Shown here piece after piece: positions 26,921 through 37,957 of a DNA stretch of 64,000 nt. The notes under the pieces are model-generated. The model saw only the letters and a list, made by a program, of their open reading frames with translations. It was not told the origin of the DNA and ran no database searches. The position numbers and the translations under genes were made by a program. Every line of letters starts with the position of its first letter. Within the stretch, counting starts at the first letter, position 1. The stretch is taken from positions 1 through 64,000 of the forward strand of contig CAWHBI010000042.1 in the NCBI GenBank assembly GCA_963827545.1, written 5' to 3'. The DNA is from AWTP1-13 sp963827545. GTDB taxonomy: Bacteria; Pseudomonadota; Alphaproteobacteria; Rhizobiales; Hyphomicrobiaceae.

Positions 26921-28075
26921 ATGGAAAAGCCGCAGCTCCGTGTGGTCGAAGGGGGTAGCATGGACAAGCAGAAGGCGCTCGAGGCCGCGCTCGCCCAGAT
27001 CGACAAGCTCCATGGCAAGGGCTCGATCATGCGGCTCGGCGCCAATGACCGCATCATGGACGTGGAGGCCATTTCCACGGGCTCGCTTGGCCTCGACATC
27101 GCGCTCGGCATCGGCGGCCTGCCGCGCGGCCGTGTCGTTGAAATCTACGGTCCGGAGTCTTCGGGCAAGACCACGCTGGCCCTGCAAGTGGTAGCGGAAG
27201 CGCAGAAGAAGGGCGGCATCGGCGCCTTTGTGGATGCCGAGCACGCGCTCGATCCGGTCTATGCCAGGAAGCTCGGCGTCAAGGTCGAGGACCTCCTGAT
27301 CTCGCAGCCGGACGCCGGCGAGCAGGCGCTCGAGATCGCCGACACGCTGGTGCGCTCCGGCGCCATCGACGTGCTGGTGGTCGACTCGGTCGCCGCCCTC
27401 ACGCCCAAGGCGGAGCTCGAGGGCGAGATGGGCGACATGCAGCCCGGCATGCAGGCGCGCCTCATGAGCAAGGCCCTGCGCAAGCTCACCGCGTCCATCT
27501 CCAAGTCCAAGTGCATGGTGATCTTCATCAACCAGATCCGCATGAAGATCGGCATCATGTTCGGCAACCCGGAGACCACCCCAGGCGGCAACGCGCTCAA
27601 ATTCTATGCTTCCGTGCGCCTCGACATCCGCCGCATCGGCCAGATCAAGGAGCGCGAGGAGGTTGTGGGCAACCAGACACGCGTCAAGGTGGTCAAGAAC
27701 AAGGTCGCCCCGCCCTTCAAGCAGGTCGAGTTCGACATCATGTACGGGGAGGGAATCTCCAAGACCGGCGAGCTGGTCGACCTCGGCGTCAAGGCTGGCA
27801 TCGTCGAGAAGGCGGGCGCCTGGTTCTCCTACAACGGCGAGCGCATCGGCCAGGGCCGCGAGAACACCAAGGCCTTCCTCAAGGAGCACCCCAAGCTCGC
27901 CACCGAGATCGAGAAGGCCATCCGCCAGAACGCCGGCTTGATCGTAGACCAGATGCTGCAGGCCCCACCCGAAGGCGACGAGGCCAAGGACGCCGAGGGA
28001 GGCCCCGACGAATTCATGGTGGACGAGCCCGAGGCCGAGACCGCCGGCAAGAAGGGCGCCCGCGCCAAGCGGTAG
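26921..28075 (+). CDS. recA: Recombinase RecA
   Basis: 384 residues including an acidic/basic C-terminal tail. Walker A GPESSGKT is at residues 77-84. Walker B-like IDVLVVDSVAALTPKAELEG, L1 (GEMGDMQPGMQARLMS) and L2 (NQIRMKIGIMFGNPETTPGG) are all intact. ATG 26921 is chosen because alphaproteobacterial RecA starts with a similar ~13-residue leader before MDKQKALEAAL. It drives homologous recombination and LexA self-cleavage. As in many Rhizobiales it lies upstream of alaS, here with hicAB in between. Confidence 0.97.
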   Translation: MEKPQLRVVEGGSMDKQKALEAALAQIDKLHGKGSIMRLGANDRIMDVEAISTGSLGLDIALGIGGLPRGRVVEIYGPESSGKTTLALQVVAEAQKKGGIGAFVDAEHALDPVYARKLGVKVEDLLISQPDAGEQALEIADTLVRSGAIDVLVVDSVAALTPKAELEGEMGDMQPGMQARLMSKALRKLTASISKSKCMVIFINQIRMKIGIMFGNPETTPGGNALKFYASVRLDIRRIGQIKEREEVVGNQTRVKVVKNKVAPPFKQVEFDIMYGEGISKTGELVDLGVKAGIVEKAGAWFSYNGERIGQGRENTKAFLKEHPKLATEIEKAIRQNAGLIVDQMLQAPPEGDEAKDAEGGPDEFMVDEPEAETAGKKGARAKR

Positions 28076-28187
28076 ACGTCACCCACCGGAAAACAAGGCA
28101 TGCTTGCTGGGGTGTGCGTCAGCACTCCCGGCCCAGGTGGCGCTGTGGGCGAGACGGCACGGGGGCCGCTGTAGTCGACTGATCCTG

Positions 28188-28198
28188 TGATACTATCA
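28188..28198. promoter_or_regulatory. Possible HicB operator
   Basis: TGATA-C-TATCA is a short perfect palindrome 14 bp before the hicA ATG. Autorepression by the HicB antitoxin at such promoter palindromes is usual for these modules. Assigned by position and symmetry only. Confidence 0.3.
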
Positions 28199-28211
28199 GT
28201 AGTAGCATTGC

Positions 28212-28457
28212 ATGAGCCGCCGTGCTAAGCTTTTTGAAACTTTGCGCTCGAACCCGAAGGATGTGCGGGTTGCCGACGCGTGCAAGATGGCCGAGCTCTT
28301 GGGCTTTGAGGAGAAGGGCGGCAAGGGACGGCATCGGGTGTTCGCGAGGGCCGGAGAGATGACGATCCTCAACTTTCAGGAGCGAGGCGATGGAAGGATC
28401 CCGACCTATCAGGCGAAGCAACTGATCGCGATGGTGGAGAAGTACGGCGAGCCATGA
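28212..28457 (+). CDS. hicA: HicA-family mRNA interferase toxin
   Basis: 81 residues. The dsRBD-like HicA fold is recognisable: SNPKDVRVADACKMAELLGF, then EEKGGKGRHRVFARAGEMTIL with catalytic His41, and a C-terminal YQAKQLIAMVEKYGE helix. The toxin cleaves mRNA when unbound by HicB. The stop overlaps the hicB start (ATGA at 28454-28457), the usual coupling in these modules. No strong ribosome site precedes the ATG. Confidence 0.85.
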   Translation: MSRRAKLFETLRSNPKDVRVADACKMAELLGFEEKGGKGRHRVFARAGEMTILNFQERGDGRIPTYQAKQLIAMVEKYGEP

Positions 28458-28858
28458 GCGAGACGCGTCGATACCCCGCTCAGGTGCACTGGAGCGATGA
28501 CGATGACGGGTTCATCGCCATAGCCTCCGACCTGCCCGGCTGCTCGGCTTTCGGCAAGACGCAGGAACGCGCGCTGGTGGAGCTGCAGGACGCCATTGCG
28601 GCGTGGATCGAGGCGGCAAAGGCGGTTGGCAACGTGGTGCCCGAGCCGTCGCCGCTGCCTGCGGTTTGCGCCTACAGCGGCAAGATCCTGGTGCGCATGA
28701 CGCGCGAGCTGCACGGCCAGCTTGCCCAAGCCGCAAAGAACGAGGGCGTCAGCCTCAACCAGTACATCAACCAGGTTCTGGCGATGGCGATGGGCCGCAG
28801 GACAGCACAGCAGCACCAGTCGAAACCGAGGTCGGCCGCGTCGGCGCTGGCGAAGTGA
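28454..28858 (+). CDS. hicB: HicB-family antitoxin
   Basis: 134 residues. The N-terminal HicB domain (YPAQVHWSDDDDGFIAIASD, LPGCSAFGKTQERALVELQDA, IAAWIEAAKAVG) neutralises the toxin. The C-terminal segment KILVRMTRELHGQLAQAAKN then EGVSLNQYINQVLAMA is a ribbon-helix-helix DNA-binding domain, suited to autorepression of the operon. It completes a type II toxin-antitoxin pair inserted between recA and alaS. Confidence 0.88.
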   Translation: MSETRRYPAQVHWSDDDDGFIAIASDLPGCSAFGKTQERALVELQDAIAAWIEAAKAVGNVVPEPSPLPAVCAYSGKILVRMTRELHGQLAQAAKNEGVSLNQYINQVLAMAMGRRTAQQHQSKPRSAASALAK

Positions 28859-29058
28859 ACAGGGTCGCGGTGCTGCGGCAGGGCTTCTGCGCAGGCGGTA
28901 TGCCCCCCAGGTGAGGTAAGGCGATCGGCTCGGCTTCAGGATCGCCATGGCCGTAGGCCGGGATAACCGCGTGGCCCCATACGCAAATCCACCCCCCTTT
29001 GTGGACACGTGGGACCCACATAGCTAGAAGAACCAGCGGCAATTCCCGTGAGCACACA

Positions 29059-31787
<2,729 letters not shown>

Positions 31788-31818
31788 GAGCAAGGTGTCA
31801 CTCCGGAGTCGACAATCG

Positions 31819-32223
31819 ATGCCACGCATATGCCACGCGGCAGGCCTGTTCATGGCTTGTGTCACCCTCGCCGGCGCGGCTGGCCCCGCCATTGCCGCCG
31901 AATTGTGCGGCAGGCCCCAGGAGACCCCGGAGGCCATGTTCGAGCGCCTGACCAAAACCGAGAAGCTCGGCGAGAACTTTCGCGACAAGAGCTACGTGGC
32001 GCTGAATGACGCTGCCAAGGGCACGGTGTGGACCTTCACGGTCCCTGGCCACCCGGCGCACCCCTCCGTCGTCTGCCGCCGGCCAGTGCAGGACGGGGCC
32101 CAGATGCGCCTGGAGATGAACGTGCAGTGCAACGCCCCGGAGGCCGAGTGCCAGAAGCTGGTGCGCGGCTTCCAGGAGCTGAACCAGCGCATGCTCAGGG
32201 AGACGGAGAAGCAGAAGAAGTGA
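31819..32223 (+). CDS. Small secreted protein of unknown function
   Basis: 134 residues. A signal peptide (about residues 1-27, ending PAIAA) precedes a mature part starting ELCGRPQETPEAMFERLTKT. It includes FTVPGHPAHPSVVCRRPVQD and CNAPEAECQKL, with four cysteines suited to disulfides. No known domain is recognised. A CGGAG site precedes the ATG. It starts 31 bp after alaS and may share its transcript. Confidence 0.68.
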   Translation: MPRICHAAGLFMACVTLAGAAGPAIAAELCGRPQETPEAMFERLTKTEKLGENFRDKSYVALNDAAKGTVWTFTVPGHPAHPSVVCRRPVQDGAQMRLEMNVQCNAPEAECQKLVRGFQELNQRMLRETEKQKK

Positions 32224-32246
32224 CCTGCCGCGCGGCGGGGGCGGCG

Positions 32247-32310
32247 GGGTCAGACCCCTGACGACCAGCGCTCCGACTTGGCCGCCACGTCGAGGTCAGG
32301 GGTCTGACCC
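32247..32310. repeat. 16-bp inverted repeat with GTCAGACCC core
   Basis: GGGTCAGACCCCTGAC (32247-32262) and GTCAGGGGTCTGACCC (32295-32310) are perfect inverted copies around a 32-bp loop. It overlaps the 3' end of the leftward VOC gene and provides that gene's stop codon and last codons. Confidence 0.88.
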
Positions 32311-32702
32311 TCCGTCCCCGTCCCAGCGTACGCGATGAACTCCAGCAGCGATCCGTCCGGATCGCGGAAGTAGACGCTCGTGCCTGCGTCACGCGCGCCG
32401 TGCCGCTCGATCGGCCCGAGCTCGATCGCGACGCCGCACTTGCGCAGGTGCGCCGCCGCATCCTCGATCGGCCCTGGCCACACGAAGCACAGGTCGCTGT
32501 TGCCCGGTTGGACCGGCAGCCGCGCCACCGGCTTGGCGTCGACGCCCGGCCCGTGGCAGTTGAGCTGCGCCTCCCCGAAGCGATAGGCCCAGCCGTTGCC
32601 GCGCCGGATCAGCTCGGCGCCCAGCACGTCGCGATAGAAGGCGTTGCTGCGCTCCCAGTCCGAGACATGGATGACGCAGTGGTCGAGTTTCACGTTCGGC
32701 AT
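32250..32702 (-). CDS. VOC (glyoxalase/dioxygenase fold) family protein
   Basis: 150 residues with two beta-alpha-beta-beta-beta modules: KLDHCVIHVSDWERSNAFYR then DVLGAELI, and a second ending SVYFRDPDGSLLEFIAY. These carry the usual vicinal-oxygen-chelate metal positions (His near the N-terminus, Glu in LLEF). Substrate unknown. ATG 32702 with a GGAG site is preferred over the in-frame GTG at 32714. The last ~20 residues (after FIAYAG) are encoded by the palindromic repeat and are probably not native to the family. Confidence 0.85.
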   Translation of the reverse strand: MPNVKLDHCVIHVSDWERSNAFYRDVLGAELIRRGNGWAYRFGEAQLNCHGPGVDAKPVARLPVQPGNSDLCFVWPGPIEDAAAHLRKCGVAIELGPIERHGARDAGTSVYFRDPDGSLLEFIAYAGTGTEGQTPDLDVAAKSERWSSGV

Positions 32703-32717
32703 GTCGCGCTCCACCGC

Positions 32718-33197
32718 TCAATCCGGCCGGTCGGGGTGCTGGCGACTTTTCAGCCGCGCCATTTCCGCCGCCGGAATATCGTCCTCGGTGCGCGTGCCGG
32801 GCAGGCTCGTGAGCGTCGCCACGAAGGGCAGTCGGCTCTCGACACCGAATTGCCTGGCCGGCACGACACGCGCGGGATCATCGAGGCTGCCGAGCGAGAG
32901 CGAGATGCGGTCCCGATCCGGGTAGCGGAAGAACAAAGGCGTCCCGCAGTCCCGGCAGAAGCCGCGCTCCACCGCCTCCGAGCTCTTGAACACGCCGGGC
33001 GTGCCCTTGACCCACGCGAAGTCGTCGAGCTTCACACCAGCTAGAGGTGCGAAGTAGTTGCCGAACGCCTTCTGGCACATGCGGCAGTGGCACACGTGTG
33101 GGTTGGTGGGCTCGGCATAAAGCGCGTAACGCACGGCGCCGCACTGGCAGCCGCCCGTATGCACAGGGTCGTGGACGGGATCGCGCGATTCGGGCAT
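32718..33197 (-). CDS. GFA-family (CENP-V/glutathione-dependent formaldehyde-activating-like) zinc protein
   Basis: 159 residues. The zinc-binding cysteines of the family are present: GGCQCGAVRY, CHCRMCQKAFG and GFCRDCGTPLFFRY. The founding member was proposed to speed S-hydroxymethylglutathione formation, but most homologues are uncharacterised. It sits 15 bp upstream of the VOC ATG in the same direction, so the two probably form an operon. Confidence 0.88.
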   Translation of the reverse strand: MPESRDPVHDPVHTGGCQCGAVRYALYAEPTNPHVCHCRMCQKAFGNYFAPLAGVKLDDFAWVKGTPGVFKSSEAVERGFCRDCGTPLFFRYPDRDRISLSLGSLDDPARVVPARQFGVESRLPFVATLTSLPGTRTEDDIPAAEMARLKSRQHPDRPD

Positions 33198-33233
33198 GCA
33201 ACTTGCTTTCTCTCGTGTCGTGGTGAGAGGACA

Positions 33234-33384
33234 CTAGAGCAGGGTCGCTTCGGATTGAATCACTTTGCCTCAACTGCAACGTGGCGGCCGAAGCGTGAAT
33301 CCTGCTCTATCCATAGATTTGAGAGCAAGATTCACGTTCCATGATCGAAGCAAAGTGCTTCGATCAGAAACGATCTTGCTCTAG
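33234..33384. repeat. Palindromic double-hairpin repeat, copy 3
   Basis: 151 bp, CTAGAGCAGG...CTTGCTCTAG. The left hairpin pairs AGAGCAGG and CGCTTCGG with CCGAAGCG and CCTGCTCT (about 33236-33308). The right hairpin runs AGAGCAAG to CTTGCTCT (33322-33382) with an inner 10-bp stem GATCGAAGCA / TGCTTCGATC (33343-33365). It lies between the GFA gene and two small membrane-protein genes. The following 180 bp (33385-33566) hold no recognised feature. Confidence 0.92.
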
Positions 33385-33566
33385 CACGCAGCGCAGGTTG
33401 GACCAGCGTGGACTAAATTACTGATTCGCGTAAGCAAAAGCAGGATTCCGGGTTTGTCGCGTGCCGGCACCTGACAGATGTGGGGGCGTCATTTGGGCGA
33501 AAGGGAACGTCTGTTACCTGAGCACGTTTTTGCCACTGGGCAAAGCAAACTGCGGGAAAAAAAAGC

Positions 33567-33836
33567 ATGAGCATGCAACACGGAATAGCAGCCTTGATCT
33601 GGCTGTTGGGGGCAGCGACCGCATTCGGCGTCAGCGCGCTGTGGCTAGTCGACGCACATGCCGGCAAGATGAGCGCCTGGGCGCTGGTTTCGCTGGCCTG
33701 GAGCGCCGCGCTGATTGCCGTGCTGGCTCATCACGTTGCACAGTTCATCGCACCGCGTGCAAGCGCGTTCATGAACCTCCGCGGCCACGAGCCGCTCGCC
33801 GCTGAGATGCGGCACGCGGAAGACGTGGGTTCATGA
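33567..33836 (+). CDS. Small two-helix membrane protein (first of a tandem pair)
   Basis: 89 residues. Two hydrophobic segments (IAALIWLLGAATAFGVSALW and WALVSLAWSAALIAVLAHHV) are joined by a short loop VDAHAGKMSA, followed by a charged tail. The pattern AH-x-G-x4-WALV...A..A.L.H..A recurs in the next gene, suggesting duplication. Function unknown; no database family is recalled. A GGGAAA site precedes the ATG. Confidence 0.6.
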   Translation: MSMQHGIAALIWLLGAATAFGVSALWLVDAHAGKMSAWALVSLAWSAALIAVLAHHVAQFIAPRASAFMNLRGHEPLAAEMRHAEDVGS

Positions 33837-33936
33837 CCTCGGGCCTCCAGCCGCCAGCGCACCGGAACGGGCACGGAGCGCGTGCGTTCTTAGAACGGCG
33901 GAGGCCGAAGCGCCCTGCGAGAAACCTGGAGATGTC

Positions 33937-34191
33937 ATGTCTGGGCGCCGGGAATACCACATTGTGGTAGGGGCGATGGCCGCCGCAGCGGCATTGACGC
34001 CGAGCGTTCTGTCGATCATGGCGGCACATGACGGCGCGCTTGGCAACTGGGCCCTCGTGCCGTTCGCGTTGACTGCTGGAATCCTTGCAGGGCTCGTGCA
34101 CGTCCTGGCCCGGCGAGACCTTGCGACGCGCTACCGCCTGGAACACAAGCCGCTTGCCGGCCCGCCACCAGGCGCCCGCCTGCCGGGATAG
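33937..34191 (+). CDS. Small two-helix membrane protein (second of a tandem pair)
   Basis: 84 residues with a GGAG site before ATG 33937. Two hydrophobic segments (VVGAMAAAAALTPSVLSIM and WALVPFALTAGILAGLVHVL) flank AAHDGALGN, matching the layout and key positions of the preceding 89-residue protein. It has a basic tail (ARRDLATRYRLEHK). The 100-bp spacing suggests co-transcription. Unknown function. Confidence 0.6.
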   Translation: MSGRREYHIVVGAMAAAAALTPSVLSIMAAHDGALGNWALVPFALTAGILAGLVHVLARRDLATRYRLEHKPLAGPPPGARLPG

Positions 34192-34309
34192 ATTGACCGT
34201 CTGGGAACGGACCTCACCGCGGCAGCCTCGCTCTCCAGGCGCTCTAGATGCCGCCGCTGAAGCCCACCGACAGGGCGCAGCCGTAGCGAAGACGACAAAC
34301 TGACCTGCG

Positions 34310-35524
34310 TCAGGCAGCCATCGCTTTCTTCAAATTCGCGTCCACCTTGTCGAGGAAGCCCGTGGTGGAGAGCCACTTCTGCTGGTCGCCCACCAGCAGC
34401 GCCAAATCTTTGGTCATGGCATCCGCCTCGACGGTATCGACGCACACTTTCTCCAAGGTGGCCGCGAACTTGGCCAAGTCCGGATTGTTGTCGAGCTTGG
34501 CGCGATGCGCGAGCCCGCGTGTCCAGGCGAAGATGGAGGCCATCGAGTTGGTCGAGGTCTCCTTGCCCTGCTGGTGCTGGCGGTAGTGGCGCGTGACCGT
34601 GCCGTGGGCGGCCTCCGCCTCTACGGTCTTGCCGTCGGGCGTCATCAGCACGCTGGTCATCAGTCCGAGCGAGCCGAAGCCCTGCGCGGCGGTGTCCGAT
34701 TGCACGTCGCCGTCGTAGTTCTTGCACGCCCACAAGTAGCCTCCGGACCATTTGAGCGCTGCGGCGACCATATCGTCGATCAGGCGGTGCTCATAGGTGA
34801 GCTTCTTCTTGTCGAACTCGGCCTTGAATTCCTTGTCGAACACCTCCTGGAAGATGTCCTTGAAGCGTCCGTCGTAGACTTTGAGAATGGTGTTCTTGGT
34901 CGACAGGTAGACGGGATAGTTGCGAGCCAGACCGTAGTTGAAAGACGCGCGGGCGAAGTCGCGGATGGAGTCGTCGAGATTGTACATGGCCATGGTGATG
35001 CCCGCGCTCGGCGCCTTGAACACCTCGCGCTCGATCACCTGTCCGTCGTCGCCGGTGAACTTGAGCGTGATGGTGCCCTTGCCGGGAAACTTGAAGTCGG
35101 TGGCGCGGTACTGGTCGGCATAGGCATGGCGGCCGATCACGAAGGGCTGCGTCCAGCCAGGCACCAGGCGCGGCACGTTCTTGCAGATGATGGGCTCGCG
35201 GAAGATCACGCCGCCCAGGATGTTGCGGATGGTGCCGTTGGGGCTCTTCCACATCTCCTTGAGGCCGAACTCTTTGACGCGCGCCTCGTCGGGCGTGATG
35301 GTTGCGCACTTGACGGCCACGCCGTGCCTCTTGGTGGCGTTGGCGGCGTCGATGGTGATCTGGTCGTTGGTCCTGTCGCGCTCCTCGATGCCGAGATCGT
35401 AGTACTCGAGTTTGACGTCGAGGTAGGGGTGGATCAGCTTGTCCTTGATGAGCTGCCAGATGATCCGCGTCATCTCATCGCCGTCCATTTCCACGACGGT
35501 GCCGGTGACCTTGATCTTCTGCAT
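34310..35524 (-). CDS. icd: NADP-dependent isocitrate dehydrogenase
   Basis: 404 residues of the eukaryote-like (subfamily II) homodimeric isocitrate dehydrogenase found in Rhizobiales. Visible motifs are VVEMDGDEMTRIIW, the substrate-binding WKSPNGTIRNILGG, YDGDVQSDTAAQGFGSLGLM with metal ligands, and EAEAAHGTVTRHYR, which binds NADP. It oxidatively decarboxylates isocitrate to 2-oxoglutarate in the TCA cycle. It is encoded alone, divergent from an alpha/beta hydrolase. Confidence 0.97.
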   Translation of the reverse strand: MQKIKVTGTVVEMDGDEMTRIIWQLIKDKLIHPYLDVKLEYYDLGIEERDRTNDQITIDAANATKRHGVAVKCATITPDEARVKEFGLKEMWKSPNGTIRNILGGVIFREPIICKNVPRLVPGWTQPFVIGRHAYADQYRATDFKFPGKGTITLKFTGDDGQVIEREVFKAPSAGITMAMYNLDDSIRDFARASFNYGLARNYPVYLSTKNTILKVYDGRFKDIFQEVFDKEFKAEFDKKKLTYEHRLIDDMVAAALKWSGGYLWACKNYDGDVQSDTAAQGFGSLGLMTSVLMTPDGKTVEAEAAHGTVTRHYRQHQQGKETSTNSMASIFAWTRGLAHRAKLDNNPDLAKFAATLEKVCVDTVEADAMTKDLALLVGDQQKWLSTTGFLDKVDANLKKAMAA

Positions 35525-35686
35525 GGGACGATCCCTTCGTTCGCGCGCCTCGACCGCGGCCGGCTATAGCATCGCGCCATGCTGGCCGCAAAGGCTGCTC
35601 TCGTCGCAAGCCGTGAACAACTCTCGACACTTGCTTGGGATTTGGGCACGCTCGGTCCATTCCACGACCAATCCTGGGAGGATCGG

Positions 35687-36574
35687 ATGCGGCAGCTGAC
35701 GGTGCACGTTAACGGCATTGATATGTTCCTTCGCGCTGTCGGGAACCCACAGGCGCCGCTTGTGCTGTTCCTGCACGGATTTCCCGAATACTCCGGCGCC
35801 TGGGATGAGGTACTGCCGGCCTTCGCACTGAAGTTCCACGCGGTGGCCCCCGACCAGCGCGGCTACGCCCGCTCCTCCAAGCCGGAAGGCCTCGAGCCCT
35901 ACCGCGTGAAAAATCTTGTCCGCGATGTCCTGGCTCTCGGCGACCACCTCTCGCCCGGCCGGCCCTTCGCTGTCGTCGGACACGACTGGGGCGCGTCGGT
36001 CGCTTACGCCACCGCCATTGCTGCTCCCAACCGCATTTCCAGGCTCGCCGTGATCAACGGCGTCCACCCCGGGCCCTTCCAGCGCGCCCTCATCGAGGAC
36101 GAGGCCCAGCGCAAGGCCAGCACCTACATGCATCATCTGCGGGACCCCGAAGCCGAGGAGCATCTCTCCGCCAACAATTTCGAGAAGCTGCTCGCCATGC
36201 TGAGCCGCTTCGGTCCCCAGCCCTGGCTCACCCCCGACAAGCGCGCTCAGTACCTGCAGGCGTGGTCACCGCCAGGCACCCTGACAGCCATGCTGAACTG
36301 GTACCGGGCTTCGCCGCTGCTGGTGCCGCAACCCGGCGACACGGTCGACCCCAGCCGGGTCATGAAGCTCGATCCGGCGCAGCTCCGGGTGCGCATGCCG
36401 CATCTTGTCATCTGGGGTATGGATGACAGGGCGCTGCTGCCGGTGTCGCGTGCCACGCTGGCCGACTACTGCGACGACTTGTCCGTGCGCGAAATCGAGG
36501 GCGCCGACCACTGGGTCGTGCATCAGCGCACCGCCGAGGTCGTCGGGCTCCTGCAGGATTTCCTCGGCGGCTGA
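35687..36574 (+). CDS. Alpha/beta hydrolase, epoxide-hydrolase-like
   Basis: 295 residues from ATG 35687 with a GGGAGGA site. HGFPEYSGAWDEVLPAF carries the oxyanion-hole HGxP. The nucleophile elbow is GHDWGASVAYA with Asp instead of Ser, which is typical of epoxide hydrolases and dehalogenases. The catalytic His is in GADHWVVHQ near the C-terminus. Soluble epoxide hydrolase is the best fit; fluoroacetate dehalogenase shares the Asp nucleophile. Substrate unknown. Confidence 0.87.
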   Translation: MRQLTVHVNGIDMFLRAVGNPQAPLVLFLHGFPEYSGAWDEVLPAFALKFHAVAPDQRGYARSSKPEGLEPYRVKNLVRDVLALGDHLSPGRPFAVVGHDWGASVAYATAIAAPNRISRLAVINGVHPGPFQRALIEDEAQRKASTYMHHLRDPEAEEHLSANNFEKLLAMLSRFGPQPWLTPDKRAQYLQAWSPPGTLTAMLNWYRASPLLVPQPGDTVDPSRVMKLDPAQLRVRMPHLVIWGMDDRALLPVSRATLADYCDDLSVREIEGADHWVVHQRTAEVVGLLQDFLGG

Positions 36575-36596
36575 GTTCAGGCATTTTGGGGCGCAA

Positions 36597-37868
36597 ATGA
36601 GCAGCGCAACAATGCCACTTCCTGTCGATATCCTCCACGAGGACGGCACCCGCATGCCCATTGTGAGGGGCGCAGCAGTGCCGGTCGCCGCGATCGTGGC
36701 TGAAGCACACGAGCAAGGTATCGCCGCCGCGCTGCAACGCTTTACCGTGGCCGGTCTCACCAGCGAGACGCTGGAGCCGATCCTGATCTATTGCGCGGAG
36801 CGGCGCTGCGAAGCGGATGGCGCCGTCTGTCCGGGCTGCCGGCTGGCAACAGAGAAGCTCGGCATCAGGACATTCGATGAGTTCGTCGACCACCATGCCA
36901 CAATCACCTTCGAGAATTCGGCAATTCGGCTGCAGGGCTCCGGCACGGGGTCGCTCACGCTCGACAGCCTGGAGGCTCTGACCAGGACCTGGGCCGGGGA
37001 GGAATATTGGTTCTGGGCCCGCCGCGTCATCCGCAAGCTGCGCCACGGCATCCGGCGCGCCGGGCAGACAGGCGCGCCGCCCGCAGACGCAGGCAGCACG
37101 CCGGTGCTGATCCTGGTGCGTCCGCAACTCGCCGACAACATCGGCATGGTGGCGCGCGCCATGGCCAATTTCGGCCTGGAGCATTTGCGCCTGGTCGCCC
37201 CGCGCGACGGCTGGCCGAACGAGAAGGCGCGCATCGCCGCCTCGGGCGCCAACTTCATCATCGACGGCGCACAGGCATTTCCCATGTTCGAGGGAGCGCT
37301 GGCCGGCCTCAACTGGGTGTGCGCCACGACGGCGCGGCAACGCGACCTGGCAAAGCCCGTGCTCACCCCCGAGCAGGCAGTCGAGGAAATGCGCCGACGA
37401 CTGGACGCAGGGCAGCGCTGCGGCATCGTGTTCGGGCCCGAGCGCAACGGTCTGGAAACCAGCGAGGTCGCAAATGCCGATGCCGTTGTGATGGCGCCGG
37501 TCAATCCCAATTTCGCCTCGCTCAACCTGGCGCAGGCCGCGCTGCTCTTGACCTACGAATGGATGAAGCAGGCGGGCGGGGGAACGCTCGGCCGCGTGAC
37601 CACTTACGAGGAGCCGATACAGCCTGGTCTGCGCACGCGCGGCTCGCCGCCGGTGAGCAAGCAGGAGCTGACGGGGTTTTTCGAGCACCTGGAGCGCGAG
37701 CTCGACGCCAGCGGCTTCTTCTCGTCGCCGGAGAAACGGCCCAGCGTCGTCCGAAACCTGCGCTCGATGTTCATCCGCATGGGGGCCACGGAACAGGAAA
37801 TCCGCACCTTGCGGGGAATCGTCAAAGCTCTGGTGCATCGTAAGCCTTCCGCACGCCAGCTGCCTTAG
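36597..37868 (+). CDS. TrmJ-type SPOUT RNA methyltransferase with N-terminal DUF433-like/Cys4 extension
   Basis: 423 residues. The C-terminal ~255 residues are a TrmJ/LasT-like 2'-O-methyltransferase (TrmH group): ILVRPQLADNIGMVARAMAN with Asn181, GIVFGPERNGL, and the SPOUT knot segment APVNPNFASLNLAQA, then the TrmJ C-terminal helices. It would methylate tRNA position 32. The first ~165 residues are unusual. MPIVRGAAVPVAAIVAEAHE resembles DUF433, followed by four cysteines (66, 71, 78, 81; CAERRCEADGAVCPGC) suited to zinc. TrmJ usually begins directly with the SPOUT domain. No stop separates the parts. Confidence 0.85.
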   Translation: MSSATMPLPVDILHEDGTRMPIVRGAAVPVAAIVAEAHEQGIAAALQRFTVAGLTSETLEPILIYCAERRCEADGAVCPGCRLATEKLGIRTFDEFVDHHATITFENSAIRLQGSGTGSLTLDSLEALTRTWAGEEYWFWARRVIRKLRHGIRRAGQTGAPPADAGSTPVLILVRPQLADNIGMVARAMANFGLEHLRLVAPRDGWPNEKARIAASGANFIIDGAQAFPMFEGALAGLNWVCATTARQRDLAKPVLTPEQAVEEMRRRLDAGQRCGIVFGPERNGLETSEVANADAVVMAPVNPNFASLNLAQAALLLTYEWMKQAGGGTLGRVTTYEEPIQPGLRTRGSPPVSKQELTGFFEHLERELDASGFFSSPEKRPSVVRNLRSMFIRMGATEQEIRTLRGIVKALVHRKPSARQLP

Positions 37869-37957
37869 TTATGCCTCCTTTTCCCCCGAGCGATGCGCCC
37901 AATGGTTGAGCGGGCATGGGCAACTCAAAAAGGGCAAGAAATCCCACGGAGGCGGGC

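Noticed and set aside
28859..29058. Possible tRNA or leader RNA before alaS
   Set aside because: No T-loop, acceptor pairing or known aminoacyl-tRNA synthetase leader could be recognised.
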